Notes: generated by a model not told the origin, from the letters alone. A stretch of 64,000 nucleotides of DNA from Janthinobacterium sp. LM6 (GCF_002002885.1 NZ_CP019510.1:4154001-4218000), one strand, 5' to 3'; counted from the first letter of the stretch, positions 9,801 through 19,401 are shown. Numbers and translations are program-made.

Positions 9801-11018
9801 TTATGCTGCCGCTTCCGCTTTCCCGTCGCCGGAACGCAACATATTCTTGATGCCGCGCAAGGCTTGCCGTACCCGCGCCTCGTTTTCGATCAGGGCGAAG
9901 CGCACGTATTCATCGCCGTATTCGCCGAAGCCGATGCCGGGCGAGACACTCACTTTCGCTTTTTGCAGCAGCAGCTTGGCAAATTCCAGCGAGCCCAGGT
10001 GGCGATACGCTTGCGGGATATGCGCCCAGATATACATCGACGCCTTCGGTTTTTCCACCATCCAGCCCGCCTCATGCAAGCCTTTCACCAGCACGTCGCG
10101 GCGGCGCTGGTACTGGGCGCAGATTTCCGTCACGCAACTTTGATCGCCTTCCAGCGCGGCGATGGCCGCCACTTGCACTGGAGTAAAACTGCCGTAGTCG
10201 TGGTAGCTCTTGATGCGCGCCAAAGCCGCCACCAGTTCCGCATTGCCCACCATGAAGCCGATGCGCCAGCCCGCCATGTTGTAACTTTTCGACATGGTGA
10301 AAAACTCCACGGCCACGTCGCGCGCACCGGGCACCTGCATGATGGACGGCGCCTTCCAGCCATCGAAGGTGATGTCGGCATACGCCAGGTCGTGCACCAC
10401 CAGGATATTGTGCTGTTTTGCCAGCGCCACGACGCGCTCGAAAAACTCCAGCTCCACGCACTGCGCCGTGGGGTTGGACGGAAAACCCAGCACCATCATC
10501 TTCGGTTTCGGATAGCTTTCGCGGATGGCCCGTTCCAGTTCGGCAAAAAAATCCACGCCCGGCCCCATGCGCACGGAGCGGATATCGGCGCCCGCGATCA
10601 CGGCGCCCCAAATGTGGATCGGGTAGCTGGGGTTAGGCACCAGCACCGTGTCGCCACGGTCCAGCGTTGCCAGCATCAGGTGGGCCAGGCCCTCCTTCGA
10701 GCCGATGGTGACGATGGCTTCGCTGTCCGGGTCGATGTCGACCTCGTAGCGCTTCTTGTACCAGTGGGCAATCGCGCGGCGCAGCCGCGGAATGCCTTTA
10801 GACGCGGAATAGCCGTGCGTGTCGGGGCGTTTCACCGTCTCGACCAGCTTGTCGACGATGTGGGCCGGCGTGGCGCCATCGGGATTGCCCATCGACATGT
10901 CGATGATATCCTCGCCACGGCGGCGCGCGGCCATCTTGAGTTCGGCGGTGATATTGAAAACGTAGGGGGGAAGACGATTGATGCGCGAAAATCTGCGCGG
11001 AGCTTGGCTGTCGGTCAT
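9801..11018 (-). CDS. alaC: AlaC-like alanine/aspartate aminotransferase
   Basis: This 405-residue fold-type I PLP enzyme shows the aminotransferase class I/II features: the SNPTAQC region, [12 protein letters not shown], and the PLP lysine in [13 protein letters not shown]. The N-terminal [12 protein letters not shown] stretch and length match AlaC-type glutamate-pyruvate aminotransferases, which make alanine from pyruvate. The start at 11018 gives the conserved N terminus ([13 protein letters not shown]); a longer upstream ORF is low-complexity. It is monocistronic, with a candidate promoter at 11087-11116, and ends just before repeat copy 1. Confidence 0.88.
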   Translation of the reverse strand: MTDSQAPRRFSRINRLPPYVFNITAELKMAARRRGEDIIDMSMGNPDGATPAHIVDKLVETVKRPDTHGYSASKGIPRLRRAIAHWYKKRYEVDIDPDSEAIVTIGSKEGLAHLMLATLDRGDTVLVPNPSYPIHIWGAVIAGADIRSVRMGPGVDFFAELERAIRESYPKPKMMVLGFPSNPTAQCVELEFFERVVALAKQHNILVVHDLAYADITFDGWKAPSIMQVPGARDVAVEFFTMSKSYNMAGWRIGFMVGNAELVAALARIKSYHDYGSFTPVQVAAIAALEGDQSCVTEICAQYQRRRDVLVKGLHEAGWMVEKPKASMYIWAHIPQAYRHLGSLEFAKLLLQKAKVSVSPGIGFGEYGDEYVRFALIENEARVRQALRGIKNMLRSGDGKAEAAA

Positions 11019-11086
11019 GGTTATCTCTGTACGTAAGCGCCCGGATCCGTCCGAGCGACGTTGGCGCAGTGGCTGCGCCTGCAACA

Positions 11087-11116
11087 ATACTAACCCGGCT
11101 TCGCAAGAACTGGCAA
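11087..11116 (-). promoter_or_regulatory. Candidate sigma-70 promoter for alaC
   Basis: On the minus strand TTGCCA (11116-11111) and TAGTAT (11092-11087) are spaced by 18 bp, about 70 bp before the alaC start. Its -35 overlaps the -35 of a candidate divergent promoter for the pentapeptide gene. Confidence 0.5.
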
Positions 11117-11326
11117 GGCCGATTCGGACAAGCTACAATACGCGCTGATCGAAAATGAGCGCACCGGTTGGTAACCCGGTAAGTGCCCGGCACCGTCCGG
11201 CATGCTCCCGCCCACGCGGACCCACGGCGCTGACCCCTGGCTTTACACCAGCCGGGGAGGTGTTCTGGTTCGTGCATTTTCCCGCCGCGCCATCCCTCCC
11301 CTGCTTTGATTAGGAATAATAAACGG
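11110..11326 (+). promoter_or_regulatory. Promoter and long GC-rich leader of the pentapeptide-repeat gene
   Basis: A candidate promoter has CTGGCA at 11110-11115 and TACAAT at 11134-11139 (18 bp apart). It would give a 5' leader of roughly 180 nt. Near 11235-11262 a strong hairpin can form (CCCC-t-GGCT, seven-base loop, AGCC-GGGG). Its loop holds ACACC, which can instead pair with GGTGT just downstream, so two exclusive folds are possible. I do not recognise a known riboswitch class. The rest of the 300-bp gap shows no gene. Confidence 0.35.
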
Positions 11327-12010
11327 ATGGCAACACACGACACCGCAGTAAGCAACATGACCCTGGACCGCGCCGGCATCGAGCAGCAGTTGGCGCAATC
11401 GGCACGCCACTTCATCGATTGCGCCTTCGACGGCGAAGATTTGTCGCGCCTCGATTTGCAGGGCTGCACCTTCGAGCGCTGCACCTTTGCCGAAACCAAT
11501 ATGTTCGCCAGCAAACTGGCGCGCAGCACCTGGCGCCGCTGCCGCGCGGGCAGCGCCGATTTCGAATCCGTCGACGCCGTCGACGCCAGCTTCGAAGGCT
11601 GCGACCTGAACAACACAAAATGGCGGCGCGCCAAGCTGGCCTCGGCCACCTACCGCGGCTGCAAGCTGACGGGCGCCTCGTTCGAGGAAGTGGCCCACCT
11701 GGGCCTCACCTTCGAAGACAGCCTGCTGGTGGGCGCCGACCTGCGCGGCTTCTCGTTCCGCAAGGCAATATTAAAGCAGCTGGACTTTTCTGACGCCTAT
11801 CTGGCCGGCTGCGACTTCCGCGACGCCGTCTTCGAAGGGGGCAGCTTGCGCAACGCCACCATCAAACTGGCGAAGTTCCAGGGCGCGGACTTGCGCGGCG
11901 CCGATATCGACGGGTTCAAACTGAGCGAAGCATCCCTGCTGAAAGGCGCCGTCATCACGCATGCGCAGGCGGCGAACTTCATGCGCGCGCTCGATCTCGT
12001 AGTAATCTAA
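11327..12010 (+). CDS. Pentapeptide-repeat protein
   Basis: A 227-residue protein made mostly of A(D/N)LXX-like five-residue units, for example CDLNN, CDFRD, ADLRG and SLLKG, which would form a right-handed quadrilateral beta-helix. Some members of this family mimic DNA and protect gyrase; most have no assigned role. ATG 11327 has AGGA 11 bases upstream; a TTG at 11306 in frame is an alternative. There is no signal peptide. It stands alone between alaC and an MFS gene, with repeat copy 2 starting 23 bases after its stop. Confidence 0.85.
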   Translation: MATHDTAVSNMTLDRAGIEQQLAQSARHFIDCAFDGEDLSRLDLQGCTFERCTFAETNMFASKLARSTWRRCRAGSADFESVDAVDASFEGCDLNNTKWRRAKLASATYRGCKLTGASFEEVAHLGLTFEDSLLVGADLRGFSFRKAILKQLDFSDAYLAGCDFRDAVFEGGSLRNATIKLAKFQGADLRGADIDGFKLSEASLLKGAVITHAQAANFMRALDLVVI

Positions 12011-12036
12011 TTGGTATTGATTTAATTTAAAACGGC

Positions 12037-12064
12037 AAAAAAAAGCCCGCTACGGAAGCGGGCT
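12037..12064 (-). terminator. Intrinsic terminator within repeat copy 2
   Basis: On the minus strand an eight-pair stem (AGCCCGCT / AGCGGGCT) is followed by eight T. It would end the MFS transporter transcript. Confidence 0.85.
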
Positions 12065-12098
12065 GAATCTATTTCCTTGGAGGAGATAGAGGAGACAA

Positions 12099-12167
12099 GT
12101 GCATCTTGCGGCATCGCGGCATATCACGCCACTTTATCTTCATGATGATAGAAATAGCCGTCAGTGA
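12099..12167 (+). CDS. Repeat-encoded microprotein, 22 aa, copy 2
   Basis: The GTG start lies four bases after AGGAG; the ORF has 22 codons and ends TGA. The peptide starts MHLAASRHI and ends DRNSRQ, closely like copy 1 in spacing and stop position. Start codon, A-A, H-I, P-L-Y, R-N and R-Q positions agree with copy 1. It was detected by comparing copies and is below the usual size limit of gene finders. Confidence 0.4.
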   Translation: MHLAASRHITPLYLHDDRNSRQ

Positions 12168-12188
12168 TAACGAGGCGCCATCAGGGTT

Positions 12189-13403
12189 TCAAGCCGTGCG
12201 GCGCGTGGCTTGCGGCAAAAATTCTCCCAGCCATACCAGCAGGGCCAGGCCCGGAAACGCCATGCCGGCCAGCAAGGTTGCTTGCCAGCCATAGCTCGCA
12301 TACACCCAGGCGCCGATGGCCGAGCCGGCCGCGCCGCCGGCGAAGAACAGGGCAAAGTACAGGCCGTTCAGGCGGCCCCGCACTTCCGCGCCCAGGCTGA
12401 AGATGGCGCGCTGGCCCAGCACCAGATTCGCCGCCACGCCCATGTCGAGCACGATGGACGCCACCACCAGCAAGCCCAGCGCCACGTGTTTCGACTCCGG
12501 CGCCAGCATCGGCAAGGCAAACGCGACGATGCCCAGCGCCAGCGCGGCGGCCGTGGCCGGCAAGGTGTGGCCCGCATCGGCCAGACGGCCGGCGATAGGC
12601 GAAGCGACGGCGCCCGCCATGCCCACCAGAGCGAAGATGGCAATGCCCGTTTGCGACAGGCCGAACGCGGGGTTGGCCAGCACCAGCGGCGTGACGGTCC
12701 AGAACAGGCTGAAGGCGCCGAACAGGCCCGCATGATAGGCGGCGCGGCGGCGCAGCACGGGTGTGCCCAGCAACAAATGCCACAGCGAGGCCATCAAGGC
12801 CGGATAGCGCATGTTCGACACGGGCTGACGCACGGGCAAGGCGCGGCGCAGCACCAGCGCCAGCAAGAGCATCAGCACGGCGGCGCCGCCGAACACCACG
12901 TGCCAGCTCGCGTGGGCCGCCACCAGCGAGGCCACGGGGCGGGCCAGCATGATGCCCAGCAACAAGCCGCTGACCACCTTGCCCACCGTCTGTCCCCGCG
13001 TCGCTTCCTGCGACAGGTGGGCGGCAAACGGCACGATCACTTGCGCCGCCACGGAGCCGAGGCCGATGGCCAGCGCCGCGGCCAGGAACACGATGGCGCC
13101 CGTGGAGAGGGCCGCCGCCATCAGCGCCGCGGCCGTCACCAGCAAGGCCGTGACGATCAGGCGGCGGTTTTCCAGCAAATCGCCCAGGGGCACGACAAAC
13201 AGCAGGCCCAGGGTATAGCCGACTTGCGTCAGGGTGACGATCAGCCCGGCCGCCTTGGCCGACAGGCCCGTCGAGGCGCTGATGGGCCCGACGAGGGTTT
13301 GCGCGTAATACAGGTTGGCCACGATCAGGCCGGAGGCGATGGCCAGCAGCAGCACCATGGCGGGTGAAATATCGTGGGGAGCGGAAGGTGAGGCCTTGTT
13401 CAT
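12189..13403 (-). CDS. MFS transporter (drug/metabolite efflux type)
   Basis: A 404-residue protein with about twelve hydrophobic segments in two halves. The cytoplasmic loop between helices 2 and 3 has GDLLENRRLIV, the MFS motif-A region. It resembles YnfM/AraJ-like proton-driven exporters. The start at 13403 follows GAGGAAACAAC on the minus strand; the longer upstream ORF runs through the intergenic promoter region. It is divergent from a LysR regulator with about 115 bp between starts, the usual layout of a regulator and its target. The substrate is unknown. Confidence 0.85.
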   Translation of the reverse strand: MNKASPSAPHDISPAMVLLLAIASGLIVANLYYAQTLVGPISASTGLSAKAAGLIVTLTQVGYTLGLLFVVPLGDLLENRRLIVTALLVTAAALMAAALSTGAIVFLAAALAIGLGSVAAQVIVPFAAHLSQEATRGQTVGKVVSGLLLGIMLARPVASLVAAHASWHVVFGGAAVLMLLLALVLRRALPVRQPVSNMRYPALMASLWHLLLGTPVLRRRAAYHAGLFGAFSLFWTVTPLVLANPAFGLSQTGIAIFALVGMAGAVASPIAGRLADAGHTLPATAAALALGIVAFALPMLAPESKHVALGLLVVASIVLDMGVAANLVLGQRAIFSLGAEVRGRLNGLYFALFFAGGAAGSAIGAWVYASYGWQATLLAGMAFPGLALLVWLGEFLPQATRRTA

Positions 13404-13517
13404 GTTGTTTCCTCGGTTCGATAGGGATGTGGCCATTCTAGGCAAAACCGGGCCTAAGATAATCAGGGCATAATCCACTTATACTTTTCACATAAAATGA
13501 ACAATGGAAGCTATCCT

Positions 13518-14444
13518 ATGGACAAGATCAAGGCCATGCAGACCTTCGTGCGCATCGTCGAAGCCAACAGTTTTTCCAAGGCGGCCGAAACCTTGAATTT
13601 GCCCCGTGCCGCGCTGACGGCCACCCTGCAAAAGCTGGAAGCCTACCTGGGCACGCAATTACTGCAGCGAACCACGCGCCGCTTGTCGCTGACGCCGGAA
13701 GGGGCAGACTACTTTCGCCACTGCATCGATATTTTGAAAGCCGTCGACACGGCGGAACTGGCGTTTCGCGGCCCCGACGCGACAAAGCCGCGCGGTTTGC
13801 TGCGCATCAACCTGCCCAATACGGTGGGCCGGCGCCTGATCATCCCCCATATCGCGCAATTCCACGCCGCCTGGCCCGACGTGCAATTGCAGCTGAGCCT
13901 GACCGACCGCCTGGTCGACCTGACGCAGGAAGGCATCGATTGCGCCTTGCGCGTGGGCACCTTGCAAGATTCCGCCTTCATCGGCAAGCAGGTCGGCCTG
14001 ATGCGCTTCGTCACGTGCGCCTCGCCCGCCTACCTGGCGCGGCACGGCACGCCGCACACCTTGGCCGACCTGGCCACGCACCGGGGCATCATGCATTACT
14101 CGGGCCGCACGGGACGCGCCTTCGACTGGGATTTCCTGCAAGGCAAGGAGGTGGTGCGCGTGCAGATGGCCGGCCCCATCGCCGTCAACGATGCGGACGC
14201 CAGCGTCGCTTGCGCGCTGCAAGGGCTGGGCCTGGCGCAAGCGGCCCAGTACCAGGTGCGCGCGCACCTCGACAGCGGCGCCCTGGTGGCCGTGCTGGCG
14301 GATCACCCGCCGACGCCGATGCCCATGTCCCTGCTGACGCCGCAAGGCCGGCTGGCCACGCCCAAGCTGCAGGCGTTTGCGGGCTGGATCACGGCCTTGC
14401 TGGCCGCCCAGCCCGACGTACAACTGCCCGCGCACAAAATCTGA
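13518..14444 (+). CDS. LysR-family transcriptional regulator
   Basis: A 308-residue protein with an N-terminal winged helix-turn-helix (MDKIKAMQTFVRIVEANSFS, then AAETLNLPRAALTATLQKLE) and a LysR substrate-binding domain from about residue 90. ATG 13518 has GGAAG seven bases upstream; an earlier ATG at 13497 lacks a ribosome-binding site. It likely controls the divergent MFS gene at 12189-13403. The stop is immediately followed by repeat copy 3. Confidence 0.9.
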   Translation: MDKIKAMQTFVRIVEANSFSKAAETLNLPRAALTATLQKLEAYLGTQLLQRTTRRLSLTPEGADYFRHCIDILKAVDTAELAFRGPDATKPRGLLRINLPNTVGRRLIIPHIAQFHAAWPDVQLQLSLTDRLVDLTQEGIDCALRVGTLQDSAFIGKQVGLMRFVTCASPAYLARHGTPHTLADLATHRGIMHYSGRTGRAFDWDFLQGKEVVRVQMAGPIAVNDADASVACALQGLGLAQAAQYQVRAHLDSGALVAVLADHPPTPMPMSLLTPQGRLATPKLQAFAGWITALLAAQPDVQLPAHKI

Positions 14445-14447
14445 GGC

Positions 14448-14475
14448 AAAAAAAAGCCCGCTGCGAGAGCGGGCT
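14448..14475 (-). terminator. Intrinsic terminator within repeat copy 3
   Basis: On the minus strand the same eight-pair AGCCCGCT/AGCGGGCT stem is followed by eight T. Because the protease gene already has its own terminator at 14592-14623, this one would serve a transcript starting within the repeat, or read-through. Confidence 0.8.
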
Positions 14476-14510
14476 GAATCTATTTTCTTGGAGGAGAATA
14501 GAGGAGACAG

Positions 14511-14582
14511 GTGCATTATGCTGCGTCGCGGCATATCAATCCAATTGATTGTTGGAATGATAGAAATACGCCAGACAGATAA
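14511..14582 (+). CDS. Repeat-encoded microprotein, 23 aa, copy 3
   Basis: The GTG start is four bases after AGGAG, and the ORF ends TAA after 23 codons. The peptide starts MHYAASRHINP, nearly the same as copy 2 for the first eleven residues with two silent changes, then diverges (CWNDRNTPDR). The end is less conserved, so this copy may be decaying. Confidence 0.33.
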   Translation: MHYAASRHINPIDCWNDRNTPDR

Positions 14583-14591
14583 CTGACGGCG

Positions 14592-14623
14592 AAAAAAAAG
14601 CCGGCTCCGCAAGGAACCGGCTT
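14592..14623 (-). terminator. Intrinsic terminator of the tail-specific protease gene
   Basis: On the minus strand AGCCGGTTCC and GGAGCCGGCT pair over ten positions with one G-T, with loop TTGC and a run of eight T. It lies about 20 bases after the prc stop. Confidence 0.9.
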
Positions 14624-14641
14624 CTTACGCGACAACAAGCC

Positions 14642-16909
14642 TTACTTCGCTGCCGTCACCGGCGTCGCCTTGCCGTCCGCGCCATATGGCAAGACCTTGG
14701 ACGCCATGCGGCTATCGGCCTTGATCAGCGCCACTTCGTCGGCGAGGATGCGCGCCGCTTCGTTCAGCAGCACGTCCTTGGCGCTCTTCGCGGCCGTTTC
14801 AGCGTCCAGTTCGGCACTCAGCGCCCGTTCGTCACCCTGCAAGCCGTCGTCCGTGCGCAAGGCGCCCTTCACGGCGGCGATCTGCTTGGCCGTCTTGTTG
14901 GCCGCTTTCGCGCCCTTCAGCACGTCTTTCGGATCCGGAATCACCACCAGGTCGTCGGCAGGGTTCGAAATCTGCGCGATCAGGCGTTTTTCACGGGCCT
15001 TGGCGCGCGCTTCCTGGGCATCGCGCTCCTTGCGGCGCACGGTTTCATTGAGCGAAATCTGGTTTTCCTTGCGCTGCTTGACGACGAGGGCTATGTCATC
15101 GAGCAAGTACTGGAAATCCTTGTCCTTGGCCACGCGCGCATCATGTTTCTTGTCCAGCAGCGGCACGATCTCCTTCAAGTCGCCCGTCGGCATGTAGGGC
15201 GCCGGCTTGATCGCGACCCATGGCAGGGCATTGTCATAGCTCGATTCGCCGAAGTTTTCCGCGTCCGACATGGCTGGCAGCTTGATGTCGGGCGTGACGC
15301 CGCGCAACTGCGTGGTGCCGCCATTGATGCGGAAGAACTGGGCGATGGTCATCTTCAGCTCGCCGAAACGGGCTTTCTCGCTGCCGCCGAAACGGTCGAG
15401 GTTGAACAGGGTCTGCACGGTGCCCTTGCCGAAGCTGCCTTCGCCGATGATGACGCCGCGGCCATAGTCTTGCACGGCGGCGGCGAAAATTTCGGAAGCG
15501 GAAGCCGAGCCGCGGTTGATCAGCACGCCCATCGGGCCGTCCCAGGCCAGGCCGGCATTCGTATCGCTTTCCACTTCGACCTTGCCTTCGGCATTGCGCT
15601 GCATCACGACAGGGCCCTTGTCGATGAACAGGCCCGTCAGTTCGACGGCTTCGTTCAGCGAACCGCCGCCGTTGTTGCGCAAGTCGATCAGGACGTTGTC
15701 GACCTTCTCCTTCTTCAACTCGGCCAGCAAGCGGCTGACGTCGCGCGTGGCGCTTTTGAAGTCCTTGTCGCCGCGGCGGCGCGCTTCGAAGTCCTGGTAG
15801 AACGTCGGCAGGGAAATGACGCCGATGCGGCGCTTGACGCCGTTGTCGCGCACTTCGATGACCGATTTCTTCGCCGCCTGCTCTTCCATGCTGATTTTCT
15901 TGCGCACCAGCGGCAAGACCACGTGCTTGGCGTCCGGGCCGGCATCGGCCGGCAGGATGTCGAGGCGCACCACGGAATCCTTGGCGCCGCGGATCAGCTG
16001 CACCACGTCGTCGATGCGCATGCCCAGCACTTCGGTGATGGGGCCGCTTTCGCCCTGCCCCACGCCGACGATGCGGTCGCCCACTTTCAGCTTGCCCGAC
16101 AGGCCGGCCGGGCTGCCCGGCACGACTTCGCGCACCACCGTGTATTCGTCGCGCGTCTGCAGCACGGCGCCGATGCCTTCGAGCGACAGCCGCATGGCGA
16201 TGTCGAAGTTGTCCGACGCGCGCGGGCCCAGGTAATTCGTATGCGGCTCGATCGACATGGCGTAGGAATTCATGAAAATCTGGAACACGTCTTCGCTGTT
16301 GAGCTTGCGCGAACGGGTCGTGTAGCTTTCATAGCGCTTGTCCAGGGTCTCGCGAATGGCCTTGTCTTCCTTGCCCGCCAGTTTCAGGCGCAGCCAGTCG
16401 TTCTTGACGCGCTTGCGCCACAGGTCGCGCACTTCCTCGTCATTCTTCGGCCAGGCAGCCTTTTCGCGGTCGAGCTGGTAGCTCTCGTCGGCCGTAAAGT
16501 CGAACTTGGTTTTCAGCAATTCACGCGCATACGCCATGCGCTCGTCGAAACGCTGCTGGTACAGGTTGTAGATGGCAAACGGCGCCGTCAAGTCTTCATT
16601 GATGATGGCGTCATCGAGCTTGGTACGCAGCGGCGCGAAACGGTCGACGTCAGCTTGCACGAAAAACAGTTTTTCCGCGTCCAGGGACTTGAAGTAGCGA
16701 TCGAAGATTTTCTCCGACATGGCGTCGTCGAGCGGCATGGCCTTGTAATGGACGCGTGTCAATACGCGCGATGCCCACAAGGCGGCCTGCGTTTGCTGGG
16801 CCAGCGGCTTCATGGGTAGCGGAGGAGCGGCGCTCTTGTCCGTCTGGGCTGCGCCAGCGTGGGCTGACAGGGCAAGCACCAGGGTGACCAGCATCATTTG
16901 CTTCTTCAT
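14642..16909 (-). CDS. prc: Carboxy-terminal processing protease, S41 family (tail-specific protease)
   Basis: A 755-residue periplasmic protease with an N-terminal signal peptide (MKKQMMLVTLVLALSAHAGA). Next come the long helical N-terminal region typical of Prc/Tsp, a PDZ domain at about 235-330, and the S41 core. The catalytic Ser is in NRGSASASEIF (about 465) and the catalytic Lys in GSFGKGTVQ (about 490). A C-terminal helical extension follows. Prc degrades misfolded or tagged periplasmic proteins and trims cell-wall hydrolases and penicillin-binding proteins. Length is larger than minimal CtpA forms and fits the Prc branch. It is transcribed alone with its own terminator. Confidence 0.93.
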   Translation of the reverse strand: MKKQMMLVTLVLALSAHAGAAQTDKSAAPPLPMKPLAQQTQAALWASRVLTRVHYKAMPLDDAMSEKIFDRYFKSLDAEKLFFVQADVDRFAPLRTKLDDAIINEDLTAPFAIYNLYQQRFDERMAYARELLKTKFDFTADESYQLDREKAAWPKNDEEVRDLWRKRVKNDWLRLKLAGKEDKAIRETLDKRYESYTTRSRKLNSEDVFQIFMNSYAMSIEPHTNYLGPRASDNFDIAMRLSLEGIGAVLQTRDEYTVVREVVPGSPAGLSGKLKVGDRIVGVGQGESGPITEVLGMRIDDVVQLIRGAKDSVVRLDILPADAGPDAKHVVLPLVRKKISMEEQAAKKSVIEVRDNGVKRRIGVISLPTFYQDFEARRRGDKDFKSATRDVSRLLAELKKEKVDNVLIDLRNNGGGSLNEAVELTGLFIDKGPVVMQRNAEGKVEVESDTNAGLAWDGPMGVLINRGSASASEIFAAAVQDYGRGVIIGEGSFGKGTVQTLFNLDRFGGSEKARFGELKMTIAQFFRINGGTTQLRGVTPDIKLPAMSDAENFGESSYDNALPWVAIKPAPYMPTGDLKEIVPLLDKKHDARVAKDKDFQYLLDDIALVVKQRKENQISLNETVRRKERDAQEARAKAREKRLIAQISNPADDLVVIPDPKDVLKGAKAANKTAKQIAAVKGALRTDDGLQGDERALSAELDAETAAKSAKDVLLNEAARILADEVALIKADSRMASKVLPYGADGKATPVTAAK

Positions 16910-17430
16910 CGGCTTCTCCGAAAATTAGTTGAATCAATTCCAGGCGGCGCAGATAGGCATGCGCCAGCCAGCAAGACAGTAAGGGGAATACACGACTGGT
17001 CTGCATATTATTCTACAGGATACGGCCTGGCAGTCTCCCATGGAATATCAGTTTCTTCCTGGAAGCTTAAACGCGGATTAAAGGCAGCGTGTCATTCATT
17101 ACAAAGTGAAACATTCGTGACAAAAATCGCATCATCCGGCCGTAACGAACAGCAACATTCATTACTGAAATCAAAAAAGTCAATAGTCAGTCTTTGCAAT
17201 CCTTGATGCAGATGATGTTTTTATGCAAAAGAAATGATTCCTGCGGGAAACACTTAGTAACAAAACACAAGCAACATGCTATCATCGCGCCCTGAAATTC
17301 AGCTTGCCTGTGCGCGGCCCGACAGCCGGCGCGCCTCCGTTTCAAGCGCATTCCCCACCAGATCCCCTCCCCGCGTGTCATGTCATGACCAGGAATGGCC
17401 GAGCTGATTACCCTTTGCCAGACTCACACT
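16910..17430. other. Divergent intergenic region between prc and a chemoreceptor
   Basis: This 520-bp gap is AT-rich for the window and carries no supported gene. On the plus strand TGC-TATCAT (17277-17285) is a good extended -10 about 150 bp before the chemoreceptor start. On the minus strand, AT-rich TAGAAT-like sequence near 17005-17020 could serve prc. No operator was recognised. Confidence 0.4.
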
Positions 17431-19401
17431 ATGCCTACAAAATCATTCTCCCCCCGCCACTGGAGTGTCGGCGGCAAGATCACCATTTTCACGTTTGCGC
17501 TGGTCAGCCTGATCCTCGCCAGCCTGACAACCTTGATCAGCATCCGCACCTCCAATGCCCTGGAACAGCGCGCCGAAGCGGCCGTTACCAGCGAACTCAA
17601 TAGCGTCATGACGACCACGGAAGTATTTCATACCGCCATGGTCAACGAGGCGGCCAGCTTTGCCCGCCTGTTTGCGGCCGAATTTCCCGGCCCGTTCTCG
17701 GTCGACACGAGCGCCATGGTGGCCGTGGCCGGCAAGGCCACGCCCGCCCTGGCCAACGGCGGCAAGGTGCTCAACCTCGACACGGCCGTGGTCGACCGCT
17801 ACACGGCCCAGACGGGCGTGATCGCCACCATCTTTGCCGCCAACGGCGATGAATTCGTGCGCATCAGCACGTCGCTGAAAAAACAGGATGGCGAACGGGC
17901 CATCGGCACCCAGCTCGACCACAACCATCCCAGCTATGCGCCGCTGCGCGCCGGCCAGCGCTTCGTTGGCATGGCAACTTTATTTGGCAAGCAATACATC
18001 ACGCAGTATGACCCCGTGCGCGATGCGGGCGGCAAGGTGGTGGGCGTGCTGTTCATCGGCCTCGATATCAGCAAGAATCTGGCCATGCTGAAAGAGAAGA
18101 TTCGCCAGGTCAAGATCGGCCAGACGGGTTACATCTATATCGTCGACACGGCGCCCGGCGCCAATTACGGCCACCTGGTGCTGCACCCGAACAGCGAAGG
18201 CAAGAGTGCGCTCGAGTTCAAGGCCAGCGACGGCCGCATGTTCATCCAGGAAATGCTGGCGCAAAAGGACGGCGCCATGCGCTACACGTGGACGGCACCG
18301 GGCGAAACGGCTGCCAGCGCGCGCGAAAAGCAGCTGTTTTACCGTCAATTCAAGGATTGGCAATGGATCATCGCGGGCGGCACGTTCACGGATGAGATCA
18401 CCCTGGAAGCGCGCCAACTGCGCAACCAGCTGGCCATTTCCGGCTTCATCGCCCTGCTCGTCTTCGCCCTGCTGCTGTACTGGCTGGTGCGCACCCTCGT
18501 GTCGCGCCCGCTGGCCGCCGCCGAAACGGCCGCCGCGCAAATCGCCGCCGGCGACCTGACGGTGCACCTCGATACCAGCAGCCTGGACGAAATCGGCCGC
18601 CTGCTGCTGGCCATGAACCGCATCAGCGACAACCTGTCGCAAGTGGTCAGCAATGTACGCGGCAGCGCCGGGCAAATCGCCACGGCGTCCGGTGAAATCG
18701 CCAGCGGCAACCTGGATTTGTCGAGCCGCACGGAACAGCAAGCCAGCTCGCTGGAAGAAACGGCCGCCTCGATGGAAGAACTGAGCTCCACCGTGCGCCA
18801 GAACGTCGATCACGCGCAGCAAGCGAGCAAACTGGCGCATGACTCGTCCAGCCTGGCAGCGGAAGGCGGCGCGGCCGTGGCGCAGGTGGCCAGCACCATG
18901 GACGCCATCCGCAGCTCGTCGGGCAAGATCGCCGACATCATCGGCGTCATCGACGGCATCGCCTTCCAGACGAATATCCTGGCCTTGAACGCGGCCGTGG
19001 AAGCGGCGCGCGCCGGTGAACAGGGACGCGGCTTTGCCGTCGTCGCCACGGAAGTGCGCACCCTGGCGCAGCGCTCGACGGCAGCGGCGAAAGACATCAA
19101 GGACCTGATCCAGGCGTCCGCCAGCACGGTGGACCTGGGCCACGCGCAAGTGAGCCAGGCCAGCGCCACCATGGATACCGTGGTAGCCAGCGTGCAGCAA
19201 GTGAGCACCATCATGGCCGAAATCGCCCAGGCGAGCGAAGAGCAGCGCAGCGGCATCGAGCAAGTCAACCAGGCCATCGCCCAGATGGACCAGGTGACCC
19301 AGCAGAACGCGGCCCTGGTGGAAGAAGCGGCCGCGGCGGCCGACGCCTTGCAGGAGCAGGCGCAGGAGCTGAACCAGGTGGTGGGCGTGTTCAAACTGTA
19401 A
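17431..19401 (+). CDS. Methyl-accepting chemotaxis protein with Cache-type sensor
   Basis: A 656-residue chemoreceptor. A first membrane helix (about 15-37) is followed by a 290-residue periplasmic domain with Cache features (for example [20 protein letters not shown] and [14 protein letters not shown]). A second membrane helix (about 340-360), a HAMP domain and a long signalling coiled coil follow. The hairpin tip is the highly conserved [20 protein letters not shown] stretch. It would signal through CheW/CheA to the flagellar motor. The start at 17431 is chosen because the upstream in-frame segment lacks protein character. It lacks a C-terminal CheR/CheB-binding pentapeptide (ends VVGVFKL), unlike the receptor at 30073. 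Confidence 0.93.
   Translation: MPTKSFSPRHWSVGGKITIFTFALVSLILASLTTLISIRTSNALEQRAEAAVTSELNSVMTTTEVFHTAMVNEAASFARLFAAEFPGPFSVDTSAMVAVAGKATPALANGGKVLNLDTAVVDRYTAQTGVIATIFAANGDEFVRISTSLKKQDGERAIGTQLDHNHPSYAPLRAGQRFVGMATLFGKQYITQYDPVRDAGGKVVGVLFIGLDISKNLAMLKEKIRQVKIGQTGYIYIVDTAPGANYGHLVLHPNSEGKSALEFKASDGRMFIQEMLAQKDGAMRYTWTAPGETAASAREKQLFYRQFKDWQWIIAGGTFTDEITLEARQLRNQLAISGFIALLVFALLLYWLVRTLVSRPLAAAETAAAQIAAGDLTVHLDTSSLDEIGRLLLAMNRISDNLSQVVSNVRGSAGQIATASGEIASGNLDLSSRTEQQASSLEETAASMEELSSTVRQNVDHAQQASKLAHDSSSLAAEGGAAVAQVASTMDAIRSSSGKIADIIGVIDGIAFQTNILALNAAVEAARAGEQGRGFAVVATEVRTLAQRSTAAAKDIKDLIQASASTVDLGHAQVSQASATMDTVVASVQQVSTIMAEIAQASEEQRSGIEQVNQAIAQMDQVTQQNAALVEEAAAAADALQEQAQELNQVVGVFKL

Larger units (their letters stand above)
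12034..12172 (+). repeat. 140-bp intergenic repeat, copy 2 of 3
   Basis: Same layout as copies 1 and 3. The small hairpin here is TCTATTTCCT-TGG-AGGAGATAGA, one base shorter than in copy 1 but fully paired if G-T is allowed. It lies between the stops of the pentapeptide gene (12010) and the MFS gene (12189). Confidence 0.85.
14445..14585 (+). repeat. 140-bp intergenic repeat, copy 3 of 3
   Basis: Begins directly after the LysR stop. The small hairpin has changed to TCTATTTTCT-TGG-AGGAGAATAGA, with the outer pairs still complementary, a compensating change relative to copy 2. The downstream half is more diverged than in copies 1 and 2. Here a separate terminator (14592-14623) lies between the repeat and the protease gene, so the repeat is not simply that gene's 3' UTR. 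Confidence 0.85.

Noticed and set aside
11140-11326. 6S RNA, SRP RNA or a known riboswitch
   Set aside because: I looked for the conserved cores of these RNAs and could not find them; only generic hairpins are present.
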